From the NCBI RefSeq assembly GCF_017329605.1, contig NZ_JAFMTY010000017.1, positions 1-64,000 of the forward strand: 64,000 nt of DNA, given 5' to 3'. Numbering within the stretch: position 1 is the first letter of the stretch; each line of letters starts with the position of its first letter. Both the position numbers and the translations under genes were made by a program. Origin of the DNA: Alicyclobacillus fructus (GTDB lineage Bacteria; Bacillota; Bacilli; Alicyclobacillales; Alicyclobacillaceae). Positions 7,906 to 17,212 of the stretch are shown here, in pieces. The notes under the pieces were generated by a model. That model had not been told where the DNA came from, did no database searches, and saw nothing but the letters and a program-made list of their open reading frames with translations.

Positions 7906-9504
7906 ATGAAGCCCTTGGATGCTGTGACTTCGGCGCAGGCACAACACCGGTCATCTCCTTATCTCCAACTGATCATCGTGCTGATGGGCACATTCATGGC
8001 CGTGTTGGACACGAGTGTCGTGAATGTTGCGATTCCCAAGATGGAGGTCGCGTTAAATACCAACACAAGCGATATTCAGTGGGTCCTCACGGGTTACATG
8101 CTCGTCACGGGCGTGATTGTACCGACCTCAGGATGGCTCATTGATACACTGGGGCCGAAGCGGTTATTCCTGTTCTCGATTGCCGTCTTTACGTTGGGCT
8201 CAGCACTCTGTGGTGTGGCGTGGAACCTCCCTTCCATGATTTTCTTCCGTATCATCCAAGGTGTGGGGGGCGGATTACTTCAGCCCGTTGCACAGACGGT
8301 CATTTATCGCACCTTTCCGCCGCAACGAATCGGCTCCATCATGGGTGTGTTCGGAATTACCATCATGGGTGCTCCTGCGTTCGGTCCGTTGCTGAGCGGA
8401 TACTTTGTTGAATACTCCTCGTGGAGATGGATTTTCTTTGTCAACGTTCCGATTGGCATTCTCGCGCTGATTTTAGCAGTTCCATACATGGATGAGCTGC
8501 CTACCTCGTCAAGTTTCAAGCTTGACGTTTGGGGATTGACGTTCTCAACGATAGGCTTTTTCAGCTTGCTCTACGGATTTAACAATGTGCCGGATCACGG
8601 ATGGGGTTCAACGCAAGTGCGTGTGGCCTTGGCGATTGGCACCATCGCGATACTTTTCTTTGTGATCACAGAGCTGAGAACAAAAAATCCACTTTTGCAG
8701 CTGCGATTGCTAACGACGTACACCTATTCAATGAGCCTGATCGTCGTTTCCATCCTGAGCGTGGCGCTCTTCGTCGGCATCTTTCTTATGCCGCTCTACC
8801 TGCAAAATATCCGCGGGTACAGTGCGCTTCGAACCGGACTGTTTGTGACGCCGGGGGCGTTGGCGAGTGCGCTTGTGATGCCCATCAGTGGGCGCCTGTT
8901 TGACAAGCTTGGTGCTCGGCCGCTTGGGCTTTTGGGAATTGGGGTTTTGGTGATTTCCACCTACGCATTCACATTCTTAACACCTGAATCTACAGGAGCG
9001 CACATTCAGTTTCTTTACATTGTCCGCAGTGTTGCGATGGGAATTGCCATGATGCCCATTATGACAGCAGGGACGACCGCGGTGGTCGCCAAAAATCCCA
9101 TGTTTGCCGGACAGGCGGCAGCGCTTACGAATACCATTCGGAATGTCGCGTCGGGGCTCGGCACCGCCATCATGACCGTGTACATGACGAAGCGCGAAAC
9201 GGTTCGCGAAGCGGAACTCGCGTCGCAATACGACCCTGGCAGTCCGCGGGCGATGGAATTATCTCAAGCCTCGGCGCACTATTTGGCGCAGGGGATGTCG
9301 CCAGCCGAGGCTCATGCCCACGCAGTGATGCAAGTTGCGCAAAACCTTCAAGCCAACGCCTTCGTACTTGGCATGAACGATACATTCATGGTTTCAACAT
9401 TGCTCGCCATCGCCGCGTGGATTGCGGTGATGTTCATCTACCCATTTGGGAAGTCGGCGCAGCGGCGACCTTCCCATTCAGGGGTCTCCGCCGTGATGGA
9501 TTGA
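7906..9504 (+). CDS. DHA2-family (EmrB/QacA-like) multidrug MFS transporter
   Basis: 532 aa with about 14 predicted membrane helices, the DHA2 (14-TMS) form. Motif A-like and motif C-like signatures are visible: MAVLDTSVVNVAIPKM near residue 31, WVLTGYMLVTG near 60, and FGITIMGAPAFGPLLSGYF near 150. It would export amphiphilic drugs in exchange for protons together with the preceding EmrA-type adaptor. The ATG at 7906 sits directly against GGGAG; an in-frame TTG at 7915 has better spacing and may be the true start. It is the second gene of a four-gene operon ending in a MarR regulator. Confidence 0.93.
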   Translation: MKPLDAVTSAQAQHRSSPYLQLIIVLMGTFMAVLDTSVVNVAIPKMEVALNTNTSDIQWVLTGYMLVTGVIVPTSGWLIDTLGPKRLFLFSIAVFTLGSALCGVAWNLPSMIFFRIIQGVGGGLLQPVAQTVIYRTFPPQRIGSIMGVFGITIMGAPAFGPLLSGYFVEYSSWRWIFFVNVPIGILALILAVPYMDELPTSSSFKLDVWGLTFSTIGFFSLLYGFNNVPDHGWGSTQVRVALAIGTIAILFFVITELRTKNPLLQLRLLTTYTYSMSLIVVSILSVALFVGIFLMPLYLQNIRGYSALRTGLFVTPGALASALVMPISGRLFDKLGARPLGLLGIGVLVISTYAFTFLTPESTGAHIQFLYIVRSVAMGIAMMPIMTAGTTAVVAKNPMFAGQAAALTNTIRNVASGLGTAIMTVYMTKRETVREAELASQYDPGSPRAMELSQASAHYLAQGMSPAEAHAHAVMQVAQNLQANAFVLGMNDTFMVSTLLAIAAWIAVMFIYPFGKSAQRRPSHSGVSAVMD

Positions 9505-9539
9505 AGTGAATCCTTGAATCGTAAAGGAGGTTTTCTTTC

Positions 9540-11705
9540 ATGAGCACTCAGCCGCCAATTCATGAGGAAATCCCCAGTGGAAGGCGTCCAAATGGAAAAG
9601 TTGTGGCGGGTGTGGCAGCCGCAGTGGTCGTCGTTCTTGGCACGACCATTGGCATTCTCAGCACGCGTTCTTCCGAGGCAGCGACACTGCTGCCTGAGAA
9701 TGATCTCTATACGTTGCGAACGGCGAGCGCTTCATCGACCCTCGTGACGCAGGGGACCATTGAGAGCAAAACGCAAGTTCAGGCGAGCTTTCAAGGTCCC
9801 GGCGGGCGTGTGTCCCAAGTCGACGTACAGGTGGGCCAGCATGTGAAGGCCGGGCAGGTCCTTGCGCAGCTGGACGACTCGAGTACGCGGCTCGCCATTG
9901 ACCAGGCGAAGGCGACTTACGAGCAAGCGGTGGCTGCGGTGGCGGAAGCCAAGGCTGCGATCGTGGAGGCAGGCGGAAGCCTGCTCTCCGCCCAGGGGAA
10001 TGTGGGTCAAGCCAAGGCAGGCGTAAATGCGGCGCAAGTCGGCATCAAGCAGGCCCAAGCGGGCGTCAACGAAGCAGAAGGGCAACTGAATCAAGCCAAG
10101 GCTGGGCTCACCAAAGTGACCGAAGGCCCCACGGCGGCGCAAAAGGCTGTGGCGGAGCAAAACGTCCAAGCGGCTGAGGTCGCGGTGGAAAGTGCCCAAA
10201 AGGCGTATGAGGACGCGCTCGCGGCTTACAATGACCGTACACAAGCCTATCAGCAGCTGGTCGCGGCTCAAAACGCGTACAATCAAGCCAAGGTTGCGTT
10301 GGAGACGGCACAGGCCAATCAACAGTCGAACATAGCCGCTGCTCAACAGGCTGTGCAAACCGCTGAGCAAAACCTGCAGATCGCTCAGACACAGCTCAAC
10401 AACGCAGAACAGAAGGACGGCTCCATCACGGAGCAGCAGGTGCAGCAAGCCTATCAAAACTATCAAGACGCCTTGTCGCATTACAACTCGTATCAACAAC
10501 AGTTCGGTACAGCAAACAACCCGTACGCACAAGAGGTTCAGAGCTATGAAGCCATTTATGAAGGATTGGAGCAGGGCTATCAGGAGTTGCAAAATGCAAA
10601 ACAGGCCTACAACGCGGCGCAGGCTCAACTAGCTCAGGCGCAGTCACAGCTGAAAACGGCGCAAACGGCGGTTTCGAACGCTCAAGCTCAATACGATGCT
10701 GCGGAGAGCGCGCTACAGGCGGCCGAGCAGGCGTACAACGATAGGACGGCCCAACAAACGGCCGTGGACCAGGCGCTTGCACAATTGAACGCGGCCAAGG
10801 CCAACCTGGCGACGGCCAAAGCGCAATATCAAGAAGTGGTTCAACCACCGGACAAGGGATCGCTGCAGTCGGCCCAGGCAGGCATCCAGACGGCCAATGC
10901 AGGTGTCCAGAACGCCCAGGCAGGTGTTCAAGCGGCCAATTCAAAACTTCAAGCGCAGATTGCAGGGTTGCAGTCGGCTCAAGGTGGCCTGCAAGAAGCG
11001 CTCGGATCTCAAGACGCGGCGCAGGCCCAGTTGCAAGCCGCTACGGCGCAAGAACAAGCGGCTCAGGCTCAGTTGCAACAAGCCGAGCTCAATGAGAGCT
11101 ACATGACGCTTCGTGCGCCGGTGAGTGGCGTGATCGCCGCGAAAAACATTGAAGTCGGGAACACCGTTCAACCTGGGCAAACCGCGTTCGTCATCGATAC
11201 GCAGGTCTATGAAGTGGTCTTCCCGGTTTCTGTGGATCAGCTGAGCGAAGTCCACGCCGGTCAACAGGTCTCCATGACGGTTCCGGGGATTTCGTCTACC
11301 CTTCACGCGACCATCTTTCGGGTTGACCCAACGCCCATCCAAAATAATGGAGACAGTTACGAAGTGGAGGCCATTGTCAATCAGCCGCCGGCGAATCTCA
11401 AGAACGGCATGACAGGTCAGGTGACCGTGAATCTCGGAGAGCTGAAATCCCAATTTGTGATTCCTAGCATTGCGATTCAGTCGTGGAACGGCCAAGAGGG
11501 CGTCTTTGTGTATAATCCTCATGCCAAACGCTCATCGGCTCAAAGCAGCGGATTGCCGCCGTACGTGGAGTTTGTTCCGGTTTCGTATACGCCGGTGAAC
11601 GGGTACCAGGATGTCGTGTCCGGAAATCTCGAGTCGGGTGACAAGATTGTTCTCGGCGAGGGTGCGTTCCTTGTTGGACGAAGTGGGCAAGAAGATGAAA
11701 ACTGA
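9540..11705 (+). CDS. HlyD-family adaptor with very long coiled coil (721 aa)
   Basis: A TAAAGGAGG site precedes the ATG. There is one membrane anchor (about 20-42), the first half of a barrel-sandwich domain (about 80-115, with VGQHVKAGQVLAQLDDS), then roughly 400 residues rich in A, Q and N with heptad character and AQAGVQNAQAG-type repeats. The second lipoyl half follows (near 520, LRAPVSGVIAAKNIEVGN), then a beta-barrel and C-terminal domain. It is far longer than usual adaptors (about 350-450 aa); the extra length is all in the helical hairpin, enough to reach deep through the wall. Its partner may be the MFS pump upstream. It is paralogous to the broken adaptor at 12407. Confidence 0.88.
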   Translation: MSTQPPIHEEIPSGRRPNGKVVAGVAAAVVVVLGTTIGILSTRSSEAATLLPENDLYTLRTASASSTLVTQGTIESKTQVQASFQGPGGRVSQVDVQVGQHVKAGQVLAQLDDSSTRLAIDQAKATYEQAVAAVAEAKAAIVEAGGSLLSAQGNVGQAKAGVNAAQVGIKQAQAGVNEAEGQLNQAKAGLTKVTEGPTAAQKAVAEQNVQAAEVAVESAQKAYEDALAAYNDRTQAYQQLVAAQNAYNQAKVALETAQANQQSNIAAAQQAVQTAEQNLQIAQTQLNNAEQKDGSITEQQVQQAYQNYQDALSHYNSYQQQFGTANNPYAQEVQSYEAIYEGLEQGYQELQNAKQAYNAAQAQLAQAQSQLKTAQTAVSNAQAQYDAAESALQAAEQAYNDRTAQQTAVDQALAQLNAAKANLATAKAQYQEVVQPPDKGSLQSAQAGIQTANAGVQNAQAGVQAANSKLQAQIAGLQSAQGGLQEALGSQDAAQAQLQAATAQEQAAQAQLQQAELNESYMTLRAPVSGVIAAKNIEVGNTVQPGQTAFVIDTQVYEVVFPVSVDQLSEVHAGQQVSMTVPGISSTLHATIFRVDPTPIQNNGDSYEVEAIVNQPPANLKNGMTGQVTVNLGELKSQFVIPSIAIQSWNGQEGVFVYNPHAKRSSAQSSGLPPYVEFVPVSYTPVNGYQDVVSGNLESGDKIVLGEGAFLVGRSGQEDEN

Positions 11706-12189
11706 GCTGATAGAGGGGGGCGCTGCGAAGCCGGGGGAGATGCGTGAAGAACCGCTGGCGCGTACGCTGGCGGTGACCACGTATCTGCTGGTGCATTCCG
11801 CGTTCCTTCAACCGGTTCGTTCGCTCACGCCGGGACAGTATGTGCTCATGGACTTGGTCCGAAGGAAGATCGCCACTCGGACGATGGATCTCGCGGATCA
11901 TCTCGGTGTGTCGCCAAGCGCCGTGACGATTATGTTATCTCGGATGGAGAAGCGAGGATGGATTCAGAGGACCGAAGACCGGAATGATCGGCGAGTTGTG
12001 CATGTAGCGCTTACCGAACAAGGACAGATGGAGCTGACGCGGGTAGAGCAAGTGCTGTCGCTCATCATCCAGCGGTGCACACGAGACAACTCGGATTACA
12101 GGTCGTTGGAAAGGGCGTTAAGAGCTTTACAAGAAACACTTGTCGTTCATCTTCGCACATCTGGACCGGTATCGGGACAAATTGAATAG
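11695..12189 (+). CDS. MarR-family transcriptional regulator
   Basis: 164 aa from the ATG at 11695, which overlaps the end of the upstream adaptor gene by 11 bases. Alternative starts are GTG at 11683 and ATG at 11740. The winged helix is clear: TMDLADHLGVSPSAVTIMLSRMEKRG near residues 63-88, then the wing TEDRNDRRVVHVALTEQG. MarR proteins usually repress their own operon and release DNA on binding phenolic or amphiphilic ligands. Its place at the end of the efflux operon fits autoregulation through the operator region near 7170-7200, which is inference. Confidence 0.9.
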   Translation: MKTELIEGGAAKPGEMREEPLARTLAVTTYLLVHSAFLQPVRSLTPGQYVLMDLVRRKIATRTMDLADHLGVSPSAVTIMLSRMEKRGWIQRTEDRNDRRVVHVALTEQGQMELTRVEQVLSLIIQRCTRDNSDYRSLERALRALQETLVVHLRTSGPVSGQIE

Positions 12190-12201
12190 ACCGCGATTTC
12201 G

Positions 12202-12231
12202 GCGGCCCTGCGGATGTTCGTGCGGGGCCGC
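12202..12231 (+). terminator. Terminator-like hairpin after the efflux operon
   Basis: A 10-bp stem (GCGGCCCTGC / GCGGGGCCGC, one G-U) has a 10-base loop and only a short T tract (ATTTCG). The rest of 12232-12406 is AT-richer than its surroundings and shows no gene. Confidence 0.6.
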
Positions 12232-12406
12232 ATTTCGCATGTGCGTGATCCGATCCGACTCAAGTCATTTTTCATACCCATTTTGGGTCCTCGTAGCTCG
12301 ATAAAATTTCAATTCTCATTCAATCCAGCCTCACTACATTATGTTTCGAGAGTCATCGCAATGGCTCTCTTGGATGTGTTAGCCGAAGAATGAGCAGAGA
12401 TGGAGA

Positions 12407-13532
12407 ATGGGGATTGTGCCGGAGCCCGGACGTTCAAACGGGGTGCGGAAGAGAACGAGAGGGCGCAGGTGGATCTGGGCGGGCGCGGCGGTCGTGATCG
12501 CGCTCGGTGTCGGCATACCCGTGGGGCTGACGGCCTTCCGAGGCGGGCAAACCGTCTACGCCAGTGCCGAGTACACCGTGGGTTATCGAAACATCACCTA
12601 GACCATCAGTACAACGGGGACTGTGGCGTCGCCTTCGACGTACAGTCTGAATTTCCTGCACTCGAATGCGCCTGTAAGCGCCATCTACGTCAAGGTGGGG
12701 GAGAAGGTTCGAGCAGGGCAAGTGCTTGCGAAACTGGATGACGCCACGCAGCAGGTCACATTGGAACAGGCGGAGGCAGGCGTGACCGAAGTGAAGGCTT
12801 CGCTGATGTCCGCAGAGGCGAAGTTACAACAGGACGAATCGGGTGCAACTCCGCAAACCATCGCGCTCGATAAGAACGCCATTGCCGACGATGAAACAGC
12901 CGTGGGGCAGGCAAAACAGGCGTACCAATTGGCGCTCCAGGCGTACAACGACGCTCATCGCAGGAGCAGGCCGTGCAGAGTGCCGAACTTAATCTCGTGG
13001 AGGCCAAACAACAGCTGAACTCTGCATCCGATGCGGTGCAATTGGACGAGCAGCAGATTGCGGCGGATCAAGCCGCCATCAAGAACGCCCAGGAACAGTT
13101 GCAAGGTGATGAGCAATCCGCCGCCGATTCTCAGACGCTCGCGCAGCAAGCGCTTCAGTCCGACGAGCAGACGCTGCGAGCGGATGAGCAACAACTCAGT
13201 GAAGACGAGCAGCAATTGCAAAGGGACGAAAACAATCTTCAGGTTGTCGAGCAGGAGAATCCCAACATCACTCAGCAGCAGGTTGAGCAGGCTTACGCGC
13301 AGTATCAGCAGGAGTTGAGCTTCTACAACAGCTGGGCACAGGCCGGGTACGCGGGAACGAATCCGTATACCACTCCGATGCAGAATGCCCAGCAATTATA
13401 CAACACGCTGAACGACACCTATCAAGCAGTTCAGAGTGCGGAGAACACGGTGACGCAAGATCAAGAGAAAGTGAATCAGGACCAAAACGCCATTCAGCAG
13501 GTGGAGATGAACATTTCGAAAGATCAGGCCGA
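12407..13532 (+). pseudogene. Broken MacA/HlyD-type adaptor gene
   Basis: The reading frame opens with a membrane anchor (about residues 22-44) and ends at an in-frame TAG (12599-12601, where CAG would be expected in NIT(Q)TISTTG). The same frame continues with the lipoyl half motif VGEKVRAGQVLAKLDD. Near 12955-12970 the frame shifts by one and a long coiled coil (QQQLNS..., DEQQLSEDEQQLQRDE) follows to 13532. The return strand of the hairpin, the second lipoyl half and the beta-barrel are missing. The stretch [11 protein letters not shown]...YNS...NPY matches the paralogue at 9540 in order and spacing. At least three lesions make a functional adaptor impossible. Confidence 0.9.
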
Positions 13533-13655
13533 GGCAACACCATTATTCTGGTCACGCACGATGCCGAGGTCGGACGCCATGCGCAACGGATCGTTCACTT
13601 TCGCGACGGGCGAGTGGAGTCGGACACCGCGTGCGCGTATGAGGGGGACCGCTGA
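13533..13655 (+). pseudogene. C-terminal stub of a MacB-type ABC ATPase
   Basis: In a frame different from the coiled coil before it, 40 codons read [20 protein letters not shown] and on through the RDGRVESD tail to TGA at 13653-13655. This is the H-loop and tail of a LolD/MacB-type ATPase. Everything upstream of the H-loop (Walker A, signature, Walker B) is gone. The stop overlaps the ATG of the permease (TGATG), so the stub shows the original gene order adaptor-ATPase-permease and marks a deletion whose junction lies at about 13530. Confidence 0.9.
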
Positions 13656-14872
13656 TGTTCCTGGAGATTTTTCGCGTAGCATGGCGCAGCATCCGGGCCA
13701 ACAAGATGCGATCGTTTCTCACCATGCTCGGCATCATCATCGGCGTGATCGCCGTCATTTTGAGCTCCGCCATTGGGCTGGGCGCAAAGGCGAGCGTGAC
13801 AAAACAGGTGGAAAGTCTCGGCTCCAATATCCTGACCGTGATGCCTGGGGCCTTGACGGTCGGTGGCGTCAGTCGAGGCTTCGGGGCCGTGTCAACGCTG
13901 ACGGTCGCGGATGCGAACGCGATTGCGCAACAGGATCCGGATGTGGAGTACGTTTCACCGATGGTGACGGCCAACGAGCAGGTGGTCTATGGCGGCAACA
14001 ACCTGAACACATCGATTGAGGGTACGGGTGCCGATTATCCTGCGATTCGAAACGTGACCCTGGCAATGGGGCGGTACTTCCTTCCCTCCGAGGTACAGGA
14101 CGCGGCCAACGTCGCAGTGCTCGGCAGCCAAGCGTATCAGACGCTCTTCAGCGGGGTCGCAGCGGATCCGATCGGTCAGACCATTGAGATTGGGGGTATC
14201 CCCTTCACCGTGGTCGGCGTGGCTGCAAGCCAAGGCGCCAGCGGCTTTGCGAACCAGGATGACGCCATCGCGATCCCGTACACGACGGCGATGAACCTGT
14301 TTAGCGGCGGGAACACGGTCAACGAGATTCTCGTTGCCGCAAAATCGCCCGACGTCATGGATCGCGCGCAGTTGGAGATCGAGTCGACCCTCCGAGCGAT
14401 GCACGGCTTGGCGCCTTCTCAGTCGGACGACTTTCAGATTGTGAATCAGGCGACCATCCTGAACGCCCTCAGCGGCGTCTCCCGCATCCTGACGTTGCTT
14501 TTGGACGGCATCTCGGCTATCTCGCTGCTCGTCGGAGGGATCGGCATTATGAACATCATGCTGGTGTCGGTCACGGAGCGGACGCGGGAGATTGGCATTC
14601 GCAAGGCGATTGGCGCGACGCGCCGGGTGATTTCGGCGCAATTCATCACCGAGGCGACGCTGTTGAGCGTGGCGGGGGGCGTGGCGGGACTCATCCTCGC
14701 GGGCATCGGGACGGCCATCATGTCGAAGATCACGGGCGACGGCAATCTGTTCTCCCCGGCTGCGGCCGCCGCATCTCTCGGGTTTTCGATAGCGGTCGGT
14801 CTCATTTTCGGGGTGTACCCAGCGCGCAAGGCCGCTCGCCTCAAGCCCATTGATGCGCTGCGATTTGAATAG
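13655..14872 (+). CDS. MacB/FtsX-type ABC permease, probably orphaned
   Basis: 405 aa. There is an N-terminal helix (about 17-40), a large extracellular MacB_PCD domain (about 45-270), then three C-terminal helices of the FtsX domain with the conserved GGIGIMNIMLVSVTERTREI (near 300) and GIRKAIGA turn, ending in ARLKPIDALRFE. The reading frame is intact. It would normally form a tripartite exporter with the upstream adaptor and ATPase, both of which are destroyed here. It would therefore need an ATPase from elsewhere or be on the way to decay. Confidence 0.92.
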   Translation: MFLEIFRVAWRSIRANKMRSFLTMLGIIIGVIAVILSSAIGLGAKASVTKQVESLGSNILTVMPGALTVGGVSRGFGAVSTLTVADANAIAQQDPDVEYVSPMVTANEQVVYGGNNLNTSIEGTGADYPAIRNVTLAMGRYFLPSEVQDAANVAVLGSQAYQTLFSGVAADPIGQTIEIGGIPFTVVGVAASQGASGFANQDDAIAIPYTTAMNLFSGGNTVNEILVAAKSPDVMDRAQLEIESTLRAMHGLAPSQSDDFQIVNQATILNALSGVSRILTLLLDGISAISLLVGGIGIMNIMLVSVTERTREIGIRKAIGATRRVISAQFITEATLLSVAGGVAGLILAGIGTAIMSKITGDGNLFSPAAAAASLGFSIAVGLIFGVYPARKAARLKPIDALRFE

Positions 14873-14887
14873 CGCAAGCGGACAGAA

Positions 14888-14921
14888 AAACCGGGACCGC
14901 AACGGACGGCGGCCCCGGTTT
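14888..14921. terminator. Bidirectional terminator between convergent genes
   Basis: The arms AAACCGGGaCCGC (14888-14900) and GCGGCCCCGGTTT (14909-14921) pair with one mismatch. It has A and T tracts on both sides and serves the permease and the minus-strand gene ending at 14926. Confidence 0.75.
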
Positions 14922-14925
14922 CCTA

Positions 14926-15576
14926 TTACGACGCTGTGGAGTTGGATTGGGACGTTGCATTCGTGGTCGTGGACGTGGTGTTCGAGGTCGTCGACGTAGC
15001 TGTTGCGCTGGAAGCGCTGAGTTCGAGAATCGCCTGGCGCAATTTGGATTCCAGCGTGTTCTCGAGGTTCCACAGCTGTCGGAGCGTGGCGGCCGCTGGA
15101 TTCGAAGCATTCTCCACTTGGTTGAGATCGTTGGTGAAGTTTGTGTAGTCCGTGGAGATCTGTTGCTCCAGCGCCGACAGCGAATTCTCGCTGCGCAATT
15201 GAGCCTCCGCGCTTCGAATGGCCTGTTCGATCTGCTGCAGGGTCTGCTGCGCCTGGCTTGTGCTCGTCGCGTTCTGCAACGCCGAGGTGTCCGCTTGCAG
15301 CTGAGAAATGAGGGTCGTGATGGCGCTCGGAAGCGTCGAACTTCCGCTGCTGCTCGGGAGCAGCGACTCGTACTTTTGGTAGAGCGTGTTCACAATCGTC
15401 GCGTTGGCTTCCACGGTCTGAAGCGTAATGGCGCGGACTGGCGTGTGTTTCAATTTCGCTCCTGCATGAGTCGACACCCCGCGGCCCGCCGCCAGTGCCG
15501 TGGGTCCAGCGACCGAAGCGACGAGACCGAACGCAAGCGCGCCCGCCAAACCCGTCATGATGCGCGTTTTCCGCAC
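14926..15576 (-). CDS. Secreted coiled-coil protein with Ser/Thr-rich tail (216 aa)
   Basis: Not recognised. The GTG at 15576 is preferred because AGAGGGGG lies upstream; an in-frame ATG follows six codons later. A signal peptide (MTGLAGALAFGLVASVAGPT, cleavage near ALAA/G) leads into a mostly helical region with Q- and E-rich heptads (about 60-185). It ends in a low-complexity S/T/N tail of about 30 residues. There are no catalytic motifs. It may be a surface or spore-envelope protein; this is a guess from composition only. Confidence 0.7.
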   Translation of the reverse strand: MRKTRIMTGLAGALAFGLVASVAGPTALAAGRGVSTHAGAKLKHTPVRAITLQTVEANATIVNTLYQKYESLLPSSSGSSTLPSAITTLISQLQADTSALQNATSTSQAQQTLQQIEQAIRSAEAQLRSENSLSALEQQISTDYTNFTNDLNQVENASNPAAATLRQLWNLENTLESKLRQAILELSASSATATSTTSNTTSTTTNATSQSNSTAS

Positions 15577-15934
15577 ACAATCGCCCCCTCTTGTTGGTGA
15601 ACCTGTCCAATGGTCGTGATCGCCTTGAACATAGAACAGATAGATTGAAATTTCATCAAAAGTCAGGGCAGGCTTGGCACTGCGTAGCGGCCGTCGCCAT
15701 CTCGCGCCGCGGCACGGGAGCATCCCGGCGCCGACCGCATCGCCGTTTCGGATGCAGGACCTCGGTGCCCCATCCCGAGGCCGCGCAAATCCGCGTGGCC
15801 GATCTCATCCTGGGCGTCAAAGGACTTCCCGAATCGATGGCGAATAGATCATGTGTTCGCATGATCGTCGGCAACCACCGAGACGTACCCGCACACGTGC
15901 ATCCCTTTGACTTCTCGAGAAAGAAGGGTTCCCC

Positions 15935-17212
15935 ATGCGCATCCTGCACACGGCCGACTGGCACTTCGGCAAGACGCTCGAAGGGCGAGATCGCGCCCCC
16001 GAGCAGTGGGCGTTCATCGACGAGCTCGCCGCCATCTGCGATGCCGAATCGGTTGATCTCGTCCTCATGGCGGGGGACGTCTACCAAACCGTCAATCCGA
16101 GCGCCGAGGCGGAGGAGATGTTCTACCAGGCGCTGCACAGGCTGGCCGCGGGCGGGCGGCGCGGCGTCGTGATCATCGCCGGCAATCACGATCACGCCGA
16201 CCGCATTCGCGCGCCACGCTGGCTGGCGGACGATCTCGGCATTGTCCTCGCCGGCCTGCCGAAGGACGAAATCCGGCCGACGGCGGCGCGGCGAGATCGC
16301 GTTTGGCGGCCATGGGGCGGCGTGGGCGCCGTGGAGCTCGCCGTCCCGTCGTGCCCGCACAGGGCGCGCATCGCCGCGGTGCCGTATCCTTCCGAGTCGC
16401 GGCTCGGCGAGGTCCTGTCCGCTTCGCTCGAGGACGACGAGATGCGGCGTAGCTACAGCCATCGCCTCTCGGCCTGGTTCGCCGATCTCGCCCGCCACTT
16501 TCGGCCCGACACCGTCAACCTGCTCGTGAGCCATGTCTACGTCGCGGGCGGCCTCGAAACGGACGCCGAGATTCAGATCCAAGTGGGCGGCGCATACGCG
16601 GTCGATCCGTCCGCGTTTCCCGCGAGCGCCCAGTACGTGGCCCTCGGCCACCTGCATCGCCCGCAGGAGATGGAGGGCCCTGGCGGCGTGCCTATCCGCT
16701 ATGCCGGATCGCCCATCGCGTACAGCTTCTCGGAGGCCGGGCAGCAAAAGTCGGTGACGCTCGTGGAACTCGCGCCGGGCGAGCGGGCGCGCTGGCGGGA
16801 GATCCCGCTCTCGTGCGGGCGCCCGCTGGTGCGCTGGCGGGCGTCGAGCCTCGCGGAGGTCCACGCCTGGCTCGAGCAGGGCCGGGACGCCGACGCGTGG
16901 ATCGATCTCGAGGTGCCCGTCGACACGGAGATGGCGCTGCGCGACATCCAGGAGCTGCGCGAGGCGCGCCCGCACCTCGTGCACATTCGGCCCGTCCTGC
17001 CCGCGGAGCAGGGCCTCCATCCGGCCGACGTGCAGATGGCGAGATCGATCTCGCCCGAAACGCTCTTTCGCCGCTTCTTTGAAGAAAAGGTCGGCGTGCC
17101 GCCGGACGACGCGATGGTACAACTGTTTCTCGAGCTCGTGCGGGACGTGGAGGCCGAGGACCAAGACCTCACGGCCGAATCCGCCGACGCAGGCGAGGGG
17201 GTGGGCGCATGA
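15935..17212 (+). CDS. sbcD: Exonuclease SbcD, Mre11-type subunit
   Basis: 425 aa. The metallophosphoesterase motifs are all present: HTADWHFGK near residue 5, LMAGDVYQ near 45, IIAGNHDH near 86, LLVSHVY near 196 and LGHLHRPQ near 235. With SbcC it forms the Mre11-Rad50-like nuclease that opens hairpins and protein-blocked DNA ends. The ATG follows AGAAGGG. Its stop overlaps the sbcC start by four bases (ATGA), so the two are translationally coupled. The C-terminal capping region is somewhat long and acidic. Confidence 0.97.
   Translation: MRILHTADWHFGKTLEGRDRAPEQWAFIDELAAICDAESVDLVLMAGDVYQTVNPSAEAEEMFYQALHRLAAGGRRGVVIIAGNHDHADRIRAPRWLADDLGIVLAGLPKDEIRPTAARRDRVWRPWGGVGAVELAVPSCPHRARIAAVPYPSESRLGEVLSASLEDDEMRRSYSHRLSAWFADLARHFRPDTVNLLVSHVYVAGGLETDAEIQIQVGGAYAVDPSAFPASAQYVALGHLHRPQEMEGPGGVPIRYAGSPIAYSFSEAGQQKSVTLVELAPGERARWREIPLSCGRPLVRWRASSLAEVHAWLEQGRDADAWIDLEVPVDTEMALRDIQELREARPHLVHIRPVLPAEQGLHPADVQMARSISPETLFRRFFEEKVGVPPDDAMVQLFLELVRDVEAEDQDLTAESADAGEGVGA

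Noticed and set aside
9900-11090. Short repeats in the long adaptor as a possible CRISPR or tandem DNA repeat
   Set aside because: They are codon-level echoes of a heptad coiled coil (A, Q, N rich), in frame and irregular in DNA spacing. No CRISPR array is present in the window.
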